From positions 34,065 through 98,064 of the forward strand of contig MEHQ01000486.1 in NCBI GenBank assembly GCA_008828725.1: a DNA stretch of 64,000 nt, read 5' to 3'. Made by a program: the position numbers and the translations under genes. This DNA is from Saccharina japonica. Its lineage: Eukaryota; Sar; Phaeophyceae; Laminariales; Laminariaceae. The number at the start of each line of letters is the position of its first letter. Within the stretch, counting starts at the first letter, position 1. Below, one piece after another: positions 10,988 to 22,361 of this stretch. The notes under the pieces were generated by a model. That model did no database searches. It was given only the letters and a program-made list of their open reading frames with translations, and was not told where the DNA came from.

Positions 10988-12648
10988 TTGTGATGGCGAC
11001 GGAACAGCAGGTCTTATAACGTTTCTTCATGCTTTACAGCGTGGAAGTAGCGCGGAGCTAGCTTCGCGTGTGATGAGCAGAAATAGTTTCGTGACTTGTT
11101 TCGCGCTTACAGCTTCAAAGTATCATAGTATCGAAAACATAGCTTTGCGTGTGAAGTTACAAAAAAATAGTCGGTGGCATATTTTTTTGCAATTCCAGCG
11201 TGAAAACATGTTGAATGTACGAGGACAAGTTTCGCGTGAGAAGCGTGAACCCGGACTCATTACTCGTACGTGCTACCCGCATAAAAGCGTGACAGCAGTC
11301 TCCTTACCTACCTCGCGCGTAGAAGCGTGAAAGCAGTACTCCTTGTAGTAACCCTGTTGAACGAAGTTGATGAAAATCGATGATGAGAGTCGATGTCGGT
11401 GCTGTCGGGTAGATGATAATCTTCTGGTTTTTGAAGCAAAAACCGTATTCCTCCGCAGTGGAAAACTTGAAATTTCTTCGAATGTAGAACGTGACGCGCT
11501 CGCCGGGAGACGTCGTTCCGTGATGCCAGTCGGTGCGTAGACCAAAGTCGAGGCTCATAACCTGAAAGAATGACGCGTGTGTCGAGGCTCTGTCTCTACG
11601 GAGAGAGATGGCAGAGGGTGGCACCGAAGTGTCTGTGAAGATCACTTGTGTAGAAGAAGAAAACTCATAGGTTTGAATAGGCGCTTATGTGGCCATAATG
11701 GAAAGAAGATTGACCTCAGGGAGATCAATGGAAAGGGAAGAAGAGAAGAAGAGGAGAGAGAAGAGAGGAGTGGAGTAGAGTAAAGAGGAGTAGAGTGATC
11801 GAGGTGGGGGATGCCCGCACCTGATCATCCCGGTACAATGCCCATGCTACGGGCAGTTACATTCTACCGTAGCTGGTACTGTTCCGTGTAATGTTCTCTA
11901 CAATGTTATAGAAACATTATAGCAACGTTCTCAGCATCGTTCCTGATGAAGATGCTTGGGTCATACAATGTGGCGCACTACGAGTAAGACAAACTCGTAA
12001 TCTATCCGCATATTGTAATTCCCCGAATATCTAGACTAAGATACTCGTATACTCGTATCAGTGCTTAGTGACTGCACATCACAATAGATACGTATGGATC
12101 TCAACGTCTATATGCTAACACTGTTGTGCACTGTGTAATGATTTAGAATGATGTAGGCCGTATATAGGGCGTAGGGTGTTGTACGGCGTAGACTGTTGTA
12201 GGCCGTAGTATGTCCTTTCAGTTGGAATTTGTGTGGAAAAACTTCTGCTGTGGGCGGTGCGGGGAGCGCCCTGGCGGTCTCGGCCCCGGATTCGAGAGGG
12301 AGGGTGTGCTGGGGTGCGCAAGGGGCGAAACCGGCCTCGGGTGGCGCGGCGGCCCGCCTCGCCCGTGAACGACGGGCGCCCAACCCCCCTGCGGCTGCTG
12401 TACTTTTGTTTGGGGGGGGGGTGGGGCAGTTGTTGTACCACACAACATGTACTGTGCATCACAACCATGTACCACATTAAACCTGTGTATACCATATAAG
12501 CACTGTGTACCGTACTGCTGTACACATATCACTCCGACCATCGACCGCGCGCCCGCCGCCGCTCGGTCGACCGTGGCGGCCTTGCGCCGCCCTCGTCGAT
12601 CGCCCGCCGCCGCTACTCGCTTGGTCGCTCGCCCGCCGTCGCCTTTGT
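10988..12648 (+). repeat. 1.66 kb dispersed repeat, copy B
   Basis: Direct copy of 103-1780 at high identity with small indels, most of them in the GC-rich 3' part. Here the repeat ends CTTTGT and is followed at once by TATATAATAGATAGATA, a tail shared with the next element. Confidence 0.85.
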
Positions 12649-12775
12649 ATATAATAGATAGATATGTTCCTGTTTTACGCTTTTCACATTTGATTCCATT
12701 CTTCCTTCCGCGAGCGTAGCGGGCGGCGTTAGCCGCCCGCGCAGCGGAGCCCTTGTATATAATAGATAGATATTC
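12649..12775. repeat. Hairpin element ending in a TATAATAGATAGATA tail
   Basis: After the first TATATAATAGATAGATA tail, a stem GCGGGCGGC-GTTA-GCCGCCCGC (about 12727-12750) is followed by GCGGAGCCCTTG and a second TATATAATAGATAGATA. The same order of hairpin then tail occurs at 42603-42658. Related GGAGCCCTTGTATAT sequence occurs inverted at 59465. A stem-loop followed by a short GATA-like tail could be the 3' end of a non-LTR retroposon or a Helitron-like element. Confidence 0.5.
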
Positions 12776-13206
12776 TCGTTTGCCCCGATTCGTAGCGTCC
12801 TCTTGTCTATTGTCGGTTTTTCTCCCTCTTGGATAAAATAAAAACAGGCCTGAAGACTATTTAGCAACGCGAATGATACTCATTCGCTGGCGTTACTTGT
12901 AAGAACATACTCGTACAACGTCTGATAGATGTAACCGCAAATCACATACGTACGGGTATTTGCGGAGTTCCACATGATATTATTTGGATTTATCTTGGTT
13001 GGACTTTTGGGGGTATCGGGGATGTTTTTATCATAACACGCACGCCGCGCGTGCTCTCTCATCGTAGCTCTTTCCGTCTTGGGGACTTCATCTTCTGGGA
13101 TTACGTAATACAAGTCTATATGCCTCCTTCTGGCGACCTTCACCGCACCTCGTGACCCAAGCTCACCCGTGCTGAGATTATCCCTTTACGGTATAGCACA
13201 GGCCAT
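12776..13206. other. No gene seen
   Basis: No supported ORF, RNA gene or repeat. Confidence 0.5.
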
Positions 13207-14010
13207 TTACCTACGTTGCGGGACGTTGTCAAGAAATCACAATCTCAGTACCTTGGGGAGACGGGCACAACGTGCCGCAACGTATGATAATGCACCTAGA
13301 TTGTGCAACGTCCTGTTCAGCACTTTGTCCAATGTGTGAGGTATTCGTCGGTTTGGGGGGGGTGCTTGCAACGATAATTCGAAACAAACAATGTGATTTC
13401 TAGCAGAATACGTTAAAGCTACCTGGAGTGCACACTGGAACAAAGCAAAAATATGTTTGAGGCAATCAAATCGCATTTATTTGTTTTTAGAAGCTGTACG
13501 AGTAGACTATCCACAAAATGATTGGCAACATTGTTCTTTTGTGTGGTTGAAAATCCGTACTTTAATCATGTTATTTGTTTGGTTTTGAGACTCGTCTTGG
13601 GCGTTTTCAAGTCAGATCAATACTCTAATCAAGTGTATGTTAAGGCAATCAGTCGTATTTTTGTCGAACGTTGTTATAATATTGGCAATGTTTGTTTTGG
13701 TGGTCGAAAATCCATACGACGTACGACTTTAATTAAGTCATTTGTTGTGGTGAGTCTTCGGCGTTCTCACGGCGACTATATGTATCATCAATACTCTAAT
13801 GAACAGTAGAAATTTTGTTTCACTGTCACACTAAAACCAAGTGAAAGTGTGTTTGAGACGATGGTTTTTTGTCGAAAGTTGGTACGTATTATGTTACGTT
13901 TTGTCATGTATTTTGCGTGGTTTAAAAATTGTATACTTTATTCAAGTCATCGTTTTTCTACACTAAAAACAATACAAACTATGTTTGAGGCAATCGGTTG
14001 AGCTCGAAAA
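13207..14010. repeat. Degenerate repeat block related to 52835-53265
   Basis: 13207-13640 matches 52835-53265 in inverted orientation, including CTACGTTGCGGGACGTTGTC and the complement of CCTCACACATTGG. From about 13440 to 14010 a ~190 bp unit (TTTGAGGCAATC...GGTTGAAAATCC...ACTTTAAT..AAGTCAT) recurs about three times with heavy divergence. No protein-coding frame is conserved between the copies. Confidence 0.65.
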
Positions 14011-15650
14011 CCCATGTGTTGCTCTTGACAGGGTAGCTACGGCATTTCCCCACTGGGACCAGGCTTTACATAGAAGCCAGCCAACCAGTAGACCCCACAC
14101 AAGACATCTCAAAGTAAAAACGCGTGTTAAACCCCTGTGAAAACAAGCTTCGTATATAAATTAGGAAACCCCTTTTTTCGTTTTTTGGTCCAACGGATTT
14201 TATCCGCACGTCTCACTCGCTCACTCGCCCGCACTGGCGGCCAGCGAGCGCAGACGACGTAAGCACCCCCCCCTGTCGCTTATAGCCACGATCATGAGAG
14301 AAGGAAAAGCCGACAATCTGCGGGTGACCCCTTGAAGGCGCGCACACACGCCGAGGAAAGGACGCGAGCGCTCCATGTGTGTGGCGTGCGGCGTAACCCA
14401 GGGCATTCAAACCCTGTTTGGCACGGGACGATGGACGAGAGCCCACGAGAAAGGGCGGCGCTCTCAGTCGACTAACGTCGGGAATATCACACCCACCAAG
14501 CAAGGATGAACGGCCGCCCCCAGCGATGATGGCATACGTCGAGGTGAGAGTGACCCAATGACGGTTTTCTAGGCAGCACATACTCGCCCAGTATACTCTT
14601 ACGTATACGTAATCTTTCGTTCGTTACCCGTGACCATACCCGTGACGTCGCATCATGTACACGGGGTGTACGTCTGTACCAACTTGAGCCAGGCGGGGCG
14701 AGGCCAACATAATCGTAGTAGTAGAAGCTGCCACAGAGCCGCGTCACTTTCGCCTCGCCACCTCATTCTCTAGTTGTAGCTACTCCAGCAATTAAATCGC
14801 TACGTACTGCTCTATTTGTTTATCGTGATGGACAAGTACTTGATACGGTCGGGTTTTATACAAAAAAGACCAACGGGATGCATTTTTTAATTCTGAACAA
14901 TTATTGCACTCTCTGTACGTCGTGGGTGTGCCGGTTACCATGTAACAGGTACTCATATGCTGCTGTACGAGTACTCTGTACCCGCTTTGGTGGTTGCGTT
15001 AATTGTGCAGAGGGCTCGGCATTCAGCAGTTCCACTGGCTGCTGGTCGTCGACTTTCATCAAATGTTGTACTCGTATACCCTGCCCGTATGCTAGGTAAC
15101 GTATGACTGCTGTAAAATATACGAGTTTGGACAAAAGTATAGGTACCGTTGGTATATTAATATGTTTATCGAAGAGATCTTACATTTTCGTCCAGGGTGG
15201 TGTCTGGTAGTATACTTGTAGCTGCCGTTGTCGGCTTGTGTGCGTTGGTGCGTGCAAGCGAAGATACAATTGTTACTTGCTATTCGTACAGCTTTGATGT
15301 GTGGACGTATGCTGGTGCGTAGGGTTTGTGCTGTTCGCTTTGCTGACATTGTCTGCTGGTGAACTTTGCACACTACTGGCCTGCACTTTGTTTTAGTGAC
15401 AGGTGGAACAAACATGCCACCTGTATCATATTTATTTCGTTTGTTATAGCTCACGAATTCTTGGAATATATTATTTGTCTACAGCAGGCAAGGCACGCTC
15501 ACCGTCGTGCTAAAAAAGGCCTGCCAGGGCCGTGGGAAACCCCGCAACAACACCACGTTAATAAAATACAACTTACAGTAGGAAACCTCTCGAAGATTAA
15601 TGAGACAGGCTAACCCGAAGAACTTATGCCCCGCTCCTTCCCGGCGGGGC
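14011..15650. other. No gene seen
   Basis: Several short frames are open on either strand, but none matches a known domain or has splice context. It may include the 3' flank of the DIRS-like element whose recombinase ends near 15734. The element boundary could not be found by eye. Confidence 0.45.
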
Positions 15651-15733
15651 TAAGTAACATCTCACACCATAAGGCCAGCCTGTCCGTGCGTATCTCCGAT
15701 GCCCTCTACATACGAAAAACCCGAGAATCGCGT

Positions 15734-16861
15734 CTACCCCGTTTTCGCTAGCGCGGCAGAGACCGACTCTGCCCCTTCCCCCGCCTCCCTCACGTACGTC
15801 ATGAACGCGCGTGATTTCCACCTGCCCGCGCGTTGGATTTGAAGCTCTGGCACGCCTTGCGCCGCCAGCTGCGTTGCCCCTCCGATTATTCCCGAGTACA
15901 AAGCGTACTGCGCCGGGTCTCGGCCGCTGCTCCCGATCATGAGGCGCAACGCTGCTACCGCTTCCGTCCGGGTGAACGGTCTCCAACCGAAGGGTGACCA
16001 CCTTACTGTTAGGGGTGATCCCCCCGGGAGCGAGGGGTGCACCGCGAGTAGCTCCAGCAAAACTTCGAAAGCGCCCATCGCGCCTGCCCCGTCCCCCCCG
16101 GCGTTCGTTAGGCGCGTCCGCGTGATTGTACACCCCGCCCTCTTCTGGTCCGTCTTCGACGCCACGAACCGCACCTGCACCGCGTCCGCGGATGCTCTGT
16201 CCTCGAAGGCGACCCGGAGCTCCCCCCGAAAAAACGTAAGGCAGCTGCGCGTCAAGCAGAATTCGTTGTGAACCTTGCCGTCCGCGTACGCCCACAACTC
16301 AGACGCGCGGCACAGCAGGAAGTACGACAATGCCAGACCCAACCACAAGACATATCCCCCGTCTACCATACTGACAACTACTGGCTTGCCTTGCGATAGG
16401 AGGGCCCAGGTCAACGGTAGCCTGACCTGCGCCTTTTTCTGTGACGCTCCGTGAGCTCGATCAATCCCCTTACCCACAGCGACAATCATGGAGTGCGTGG
16501 TTGGGAGCTCCCAGCCGGCAAACATCTTGTGGAAAAAATTGATTGCGGCAAGGTACCCCCTTACGGTCGGCTGCTGATTGTTGTGTACGTAACACCGACA
16601 CGCCATGAACTCCATCAGCTCGTACAACACTTGATTTGGATTATCGGGGTTGTACCGCAACCACGCCTCCTTTCCCTGCGCTGCCCTCTCGGCCACCCAC
16701 GTGTTCCACTTCGCCAGATAGAGCTTTTGGGTACTCTTCCCCACTGAGGCGAGCGCGAGCGTCTCCACCAGACGCGCCGCCGCGTCCGTGCCGCGCGACG
16801 CGTTAGGCCCTGTTCCTGCGTGGGCCAGTACCGCGTGAGTGGGATGGGAAGGGGATAACAC
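15734..16861 (-). pseudogene. DIRS-type tyrosine recombinase (inactive)
   Basis: A 375-codon frame with the fold order of a tyrosine recombinase. An N-terminal SAM-like core-binding region spans about residues 30-145 (STQKLYLAKWNTW, a family-typical start), followed by a catalytic domain. The first Arg is visible in CRASELW. The usual His-x-x-Arg pair is altered: the box reads LYSGIIGGATQLAAQG, so the His position is Tyr and the Arg position is Ile. The nucleophile Tyr in MTYVREAG is present. It would have integrated the circular DNA copy of a DIRS element by strand exchange in the nucleus. It lies directly downstream of the RT-RNase H frame on the same strand, as in DIRS elements. The frame closes with TAG. 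The loss of two catalytic residues argues it cannot function. Confidence 0.85.
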
Positions 16862-16916
16862 GGTGGGGGGGGGGCAGGGGGGCAGTGTGTACCGGGTAAA
16901 GGCCCGAGCAAGCTAC

Positions 16917-18902
16917 TCATGCAGGATCTCCTTCATCGACCATGATACACCACAGGCTGTCGTCATGTCGTGTCTGCAGGTTCTTGGTTTGGAGCACGAG
17001 GTCGAATATCTCATTCCCCCGGCGGCCGATAGGCTGTTCCACCCACGCATCGCTGTTAGTCAGGTCCCGTATCTTTGCTGCCATTTCGGTGCGGGGCCAA
17101 CGCGATATCCCGTCCACCAAGGTGTTTTGGACCCCCGGAAGGTGCTTAGCGTTGTGGCTCCAACCCCCCTTGATTTCAAGGCGGCCGAGCATTCTCATGA
17201 GTAGGCATGCGCGCTTGTCCGTAGCCCCGCCGCAGCGGTTGACCCACGTGACGGCAGCCACGTTGTCGCCGAGCATCGAGATGGGGTCTCCGGCCGCTTC
17301 TGGGGCGTCACCTAACAATTCTAGCATTACCCAGGCGGTCACTACCATCTCTAACAGCTCTAGGAGATTGATTGTGATGGTGCATGTTTCGCGTCGCGCG
17401 GCCTTCTCTTTTAGCTCCTGCGTCAGCTCGGGCGGTAGGTCGTATCTCCAGTACGTCCGGTGTTCTAGATAGTACCCGCCCACTGCTTCGAAACTGGCAT
17501 CATATAGATAGTGCCGTTTGGCCGGGCGTCTTAGCGCTATGTAACAAGGGGCGTAAACTGCTTCTCCTGATTGGAGAAGTTTCTGGCTGACGGCCCACTT
17601 CCAGAAACTGAGGTCCGCGTGGAACTCGCTTCCGAGGGGCACTACGTTCTGGTTTCTGGCGTGCTACTCGTCGTGAAGGCCTGTGAGTCTTAACAGCCTC
17701 CACACGGAATATCTGCCGGCGCGTACTACGTATGTGAGGTTCCACAGCTTCCCTGCCATACTGAGAACGTCCCGTGCTCTGGCGCTACGTCTTCTCGCGG
17801 GCCACTGGTCGCGGAGCAGGTGAGCGATGGCTTCAATCTTGTCGTGTGTCAGCGAGATTCTCATGGTGTGCGAGTTGATGGTGAAACCTAAGGCGTCAAT
17901 TGTGGTATCCCAATCAGTGCTCTATTTTGGCGCTAGAATGGGCGTGACGCCGGTCTCGCCCGGCCCGAACAATCGTACGTGGTCCGAGGCTAGCGAGGCC
18001 GACGCGGTTAACGCCGTCATGTCGTGGTCTGATTGTTGAACCCTCAACAATAGATAGTCGTCCACGTACACCATGGCGAAGAAAGGGTCGGCCACCCCCC
18101 CACCTCGGTGCCCCGTGACTCGTGCGTCCTCTGGAACGGGCGTGGGATTCCCTTCTTCCCAGCGGTCCACGATCTTAACGTGTGCCATCATGTCTACTCC
18201 CTCGTTCAGTAGCTGAGCCGTCCGGATTGTGGTGTTACAGTGGGCGTGTTCAGCCGCCGCTGACATCACGCCCCAGAACCCCGGGGACCCGGACCACCCG
18301 AACGTGAGACGGAAATCGATTACTATCAGCTCCCCTACCGTGTAGCAGAAGTTGTGGGCTTTGTCTGGGTCTACCCTAACGTTTCGGAAAGCGTCTGAGA
18401 CGTCGGCTTTGCTCATCAGAATGCGCTTGCTCGGATAGTTTTTTCTCAGACGGACTAGCTCTGTGAGGAATTTGGGCAGGGCTTCGGCGCAAAGGCATCG
18501 GGGGACGGCGTCTGAGTCTGTGTCTGCGTTGAGTCCTCCTTTTGTTCCTTTGCTCTGCGCCTCGAACGAGAAGTCATTGATGATCCGAACCTTGTGGGTG
18601 ACGACCGCCCCCAAAGGCGACACCCGAAGCCCCGGGATTTCATGCGCGGCTTCCTTCCGTATCACTATGCATTTCTGGCGCCGTACATCTTCACTGAGTT
18701 TGTCCCAGATCGCGGGTAAATGCTCGGTGGCGCTTCGGTGGTTGCCGTACCTCAACGCGCATTCCAAACCGGCTCCGACGGGGGCTACCTTCACCGGCAC
18801 CCCCCTCGTGACTATCGTGATCAGATCATTAATGGCCCCGAAGCCTTTGAGGTCGCCGAAATATCGTCGTATGTGTGTTGCGTCTGTTGGAGGGGCTACC
18901 AA
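16917..18902 (-). pseudogene. DIRS-type reverse transcriptase-RNase H polyprotein with two in-frame stops
   Basis: One continuous frame from about 18990 to the TGA at 16917, interrupted by TAG at 17922-17924 and TAG at 17664-17666. The RT palm is clear: KADVSDAFRNVRV, then the FGWSGSPGFWG box, then the catalytic MVYVDDYLLL (about 18057-18074). After the first TAG the frame continues through the RT thumb (TIDALGFTINSHTMRIS). After the second TAG comes RNase H, with acidic residues in YLYDASFEAVGG, INLLELLEMV, MLGDNVAAVTW and LPGVQNTLVDGISRW. No adenine methylase domain, seen in some DIRS elements, is present. The frame is open about 90 bases upstream of the first likely start codon, so the true start is uncertain. 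It would have copied the element RNA into DNA. The two stops make it non-functional unless both were suppressed. Confidence 0.85.
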
Positions 18903-18994
18903 AGATTCCCCCAGGGCTCTGGCTACGTCGCCTACGACGCCGCGGTACTGTCTAGTCAGGGTGGTGCAAATGTCTGCTAACTTGTATAATACCG

Positions 18995-20762
18995 ATTGTC
19001 ACCCCTGGGCGTCCAGGTCGACCGTACCGAGCTTTTTTGTTTCTGCGTGCCACTCTTTTACCAGGGGTTCGGCCCGTGACCGACTGAGCGACTCCCCATC
19101 AGGAAGCCGCGAGCGTGCTGACCCGCTACCCGTCCGCGAATCGCCCGGGCCGAACGCATACCGTGCTACCCGTGGCCAGAGTGATTCCGTCCGGCCCTGT
19201 TCCGCAGGCCCCCGACTCGGTCCTGCAGAGTGTGTGTGATCAGGTACGTACTGTTGAGGTTAAGAACCCCGGTGTTTTCTCGAGGGGTTGCGGAATCTGC
19301 CGTGGATCTGACAAGTGAGTCTGCGGCTACTTGGCTGCCCTAAATGCGCGGGGGGTGTGCCCCTCCGCGCTGATTTGGTGGCGAGACCTACCCGAGGTCG
19401 TCTACGCGGTCGTTACTGACGACACGCGCGGGGGGTGGAAGCTGTAACTGTGACTGGTTCAGTATGGGCGTTCTGCGCCGCGGTTCAGAGTGGGCGTTCT
19501 GCACCGCGGTTCTGGTCGGGCGTGCTGCGCCGCGGTTCGGAAAGGGCGTTCTGCGCCGCGGTTCTGAATAGGCGTTCTGCGCCGTGGTTCTGAATGGGCG
19601 TGCTGCGCCGCGATTCTGCATAGGCGTTCTGCGCCGCTGTTCTGTGTGGGCGTTCTGCGCCGCGGTTCTGAATGGGCGTTATGCGCCGCAGTTCTGAACT
19701 GGGCGTTCTGCGCCGCGTTCTGAGTGGGCGTACTGCGCCGCGGTTCTTGACGGGCGTACTGCGCCCCAGGTATGACAAAGGGTGGGCTGGCCCCACTGAG
19801 ACTGCATCGGCAAACTGAATGAGCCTTTGCGTGGCCGGTACTGACGGCGCCCGTGGGAGGGGGTAAGCGGCCCACGAACTCAAACAGCGGCGAGGGGTGG
19901 ACCTTCTCTCCAATCTGAAGTGGGGTAACTGGCCCGCTGTTCACCCCTCGCCTCCTGAAAAACGAATAAACCTTCAGTCTATACTCTCGGCACTGACCGA
20001 CTGCCCGTGAAATGGGGGAAATGGACCGCTGTTCAAACACCTGCCCTTTTGTTTGTTGGTTTGTTTGCTTGTTTTGTTTTTTTTATTGATTCATTGTTTT
20101 TGTTGTACTGACCGGGGTGGACGGCCCCGCTGGAGCAAACAAACTGGGTGAGCCGCCCGCGGGGTCGGTACAGCCGACGCACGCGGGGGGAGGTAACTGG
20201 CCCTCGAACACACTCAGCAACGGGGCGCGAGCCGTCTCGGACGGGAGTTGAACGACAGAGGTACTGAATGAGTGGAGCTACCAGAGTGAGTACGTCAACA
20301 GTTTTTGTTCATTAACCAGATCACAAAATTAAATACATGAAAACTAAATAAATGAAAACTAAGCGAGGGGGTAGGTCAACAGTTTTGTTTGGTAAGTGGA
20401 GTGATGTCTGAGGGAATGCGACCTGGCGGGGTACTCGCCCCGCGCATGTACTGTAACGACGGCTCGCGCGAACGTGCCTTTGGTATGTGCCTCCCCTCGC
20501 GCGACTGGTTAGGGGTGTCTGTGGTACCGCCGTGGATGTTCGTGCTATTGTGACGAATATGCGCGGTTCTGCCCTGTGTTATTCTGCCTCGACGCCTGTG
20601 AAATACTGACACTCACCGCGAAACAAGGCCGGCGAAACAGATCCGGGTGTGGGTGCACTGTGGAGTCCCACGGACCTCCTTGCGTCGGCGAAGAGCGCGC
20701 TGCCTCCGCCGCCCCCCCCCCCCCCCCGTGGTCGGCCCTGCCTGCTGGCAGAGCCCTTGTCG
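18995..20762. other. Spacer between DIRS Gag and Pol
   Basis: A GC-rich 1.8 kb gap between the TGA ending Gag and the pol frame, dominated by a 26-bp minisatellite (19466-19775) and by looser repeats of GGGGTGGAC...GCGGCCC between about 19780 and 20240. Frames open on the minus strand are products of the 26-bp unit. No intact domain is seen here. Confidence 0.55.
19466..19775 (-). repeat. 26-bp minisatellite, ~12 units
   Basis: The unit reads GGGCGTTCTGCGCCGCGGTT plus six variable bases and starts at 19466, 19492, 19518, 19544 and so on. Because 26 is not divisible by three and the unit has no stop on the minus strand, all three minus frames stay open and translate to the same Arg/Ala/Asn/Pro-rich 26-residue repeat in shifted order. 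Confidence 0.9.
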
Positions 20763-22361
20763 TCAATTGCCGCCCCTCCCCCGGCCCGCTCCCACGCCAA
20801 AGTGGGTCGCGCCACTTCCCCCGCCGCCCTGGTTCCGGCCGAACCGTGCGGCGCCCGGCGGGCGGCGGAGTCCCCCGCCGCCGGGGGCCTGCTGTTGCGG
20901 GACTGACAGTCGGAGAGGGGGTGGGGGAGGGGGTAGAGAGGACAGCGGCTGGGCTGCAGGCGCAGCTCCGGCTGCCCCGGCGACCTGGTCGTGCGTGGAA
21001 GGGCAGCTGTCTCGGGGGCAGTGCAGGCCCCGCCACGCGTAGTCGCAGGCCCCGCTCGGGGTACCTGCGTGCTGGAGCCGCGCTCGGAAGTTTTCGCCCC
21101 CCGGCCCGGGGCTCGCCCAGCCTCTCGTTATCGTCCCTTTGGGCCGGCTGGCCCCGGAAGATGATTTGCGTTTCGTGTTCCCCGCCCTGGTTGTTGGCGC
21201 GCGCGAGCGCACCCACAGATCGGTGCGGGAGACGAGGCTGTTCGCGGCTCCCTCCTCCACTAGCGCGAGCAGCTGGGCAAAAACGGGATGCTGGAACGTG
21301 GGCCCGGCTCCCGCGGGGGGGGGCATCAGGGGGTGCAGCCGCCAGAGGCCCGCCGCGGCCAGAGCGAGCTCGTGGGTGGCCTCCTCGAGTCCTCGGCTCA
21401 TGGCGGTGAGCAGCGTCTCGCGTACTTTCTGTGCGAAAGGCGCGAGGTCCCGGGCGTGGAACTGGAGGTACGTCCTCACCGACTTCTCGACGGTTTCCAG
21501 GGCGTGACGCAGTGTCGCCACTGTGGTGGTGCAAGCGGGGGGGGCGGTCTCCATACCGTACTCCAGTACTGTCATGAACGCCGCCACGAAGGTGCTGAAG
21601 TGCAGCTCGACTGGGAGGGCCATCGGTGTGGCCCCGGCTGGTGCTGGAGGGGAGAAATCTTGCACGTCCCAGCCGCTCAGAGTCTGAAGTTGCCGCACCG
21701 CCTCGGCCGGCACGCCGGCCACGTTTTTTAGGATGAGGCCCAGCAGGGCGCTGGTCAGCTCGTCTGGCACGTGGAAGCCGCCCCGTGCCACGAAATACTG
21801 TTGTCCCGCGCGCGACCTCCACAACTCCGCCGGCATCTTGGCGTTGACCTTGGCGGCCGCGGAGGCGGCAGCCAGCTGGTCGGGTGCGGGCGGCACTCCG
21901 ATCGGGAGGGCACCCATAGCGCCGGCCCCCGGCAGCAGCCCCTGTGCCCCGGCGAAAGCTCCGCCCGCCGGTGGGAAACCGTGCTGCTGCTGCATGGGGA
22001 GCTGCTGGTGGGGCTGGAGTAGATGGGTCTGCTGTGCCGGACGTTGCTGCTGCTGCTGTTGCGGCTGCTGCTGTGGGGGCTGTACCTGTGGGAGCGGCTG
22101 CTGCAGCTGCTGCGGCGGGCCCGGGTGCTGCTCCAGGACGTCGATGCGGCCCAATAAGGCCTGCTGGCCGTCGGCGAGGGCTTGCATCTGCTGCACGTGT
22201 GCGTCGAGGATGTGTTGGGGTACGGCTGCTACGGGTTGGGGTTCCGCGACGGGCTCGGCGGCGCCCGGTTCCCCATCCAGGGGTGCTGCTGCTGCCTCAC
22301 CGTCCGGTGGGTCGTCGCCTCCGACGTCAACGTGCTCTTCGTTGGGTACATCGTCTGCCAT
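20763..22361 (-). CDS. DIRS-type Gag-like protein with CCCH zinc finger
   Basis: The frame is open from 22538, but the start is placed at the ATG at 22361 (MADDVPNEEHVDVGG), because the upstream part has no Gag-like character. It codes for about 532 residues. An acidic Ala/Pro-rich N terminus is followed by a long Gln-rich tract (CAG/CAA-rich, about 22010-22130), a helical central region, and a C-terminal zinc-finger-like motif C-x8-C-x4-C-x3-H in CDYAWRGLHCPRDSCPSTH. A Pro/Gly/Arg-rich tail ends with TGA. It lies upstream of RT on the same strand, as Gag does in DIRS elements, and would package element RNA. Unlike pol, it has no visible stop or frameshift. Assignment as Gag rests on position, zinc finger and composition. 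Confidence 0.65.
   Translation of the reverse strand: MADDVPNEEHVDVGGDDPPDGEAAAAPLDGEPGAAEPVAEPQPVAAVPQHILDAHVQQMQALADGQQALLGRIDVLEQHPGPPQQLQQPLPQVQPPQQQPQQQQQQRPAQQTHLLQPHQQLPMQQQHGFPPAGGAFAGAQGLLPGAGAMGALPIGVPPAPDQLAAASAAAKVNAKMPAELWRSRAGQQYFVARGGFHVPDELTSALLGLILKNVAGVPAEAVRQLQTLSGWDVQDFSPPAPAGATPMALPVELHFSTFVAAFMTVLEYGMETAPPACTTTVATLRHALETVEKSVRTYLQFHARDLAPFAQKVRETLLTAMSRGLEEATHELALAAAGLWRLHPLMPPPAGAGPTFQHPVFAQLLALVEEGAANSLVSRTDLWVRSRAPTTRAGNTKRKSSSGASRPKGTITRGWASPGPGGENFRARLQHAGTPSGACDYAWRGLHCPRDSCPSTHDQVAGAAGAAPAAQPLSSLPPPPPPLRLSVPQQQAPGGGGLRRPPGAARFGRNQGGGGSGATHFGVGAGRGRGGN

Noticed and set aside
20545-21822. 425-codon minus-strand ORF overlapping Gag in another frame
   Set aside because: It is Arg/Pro/Gly-rich, as expected from a shifted reading of GC-rich Gag, and has no domain. 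The Gag frame with its zinc finger is preferred.
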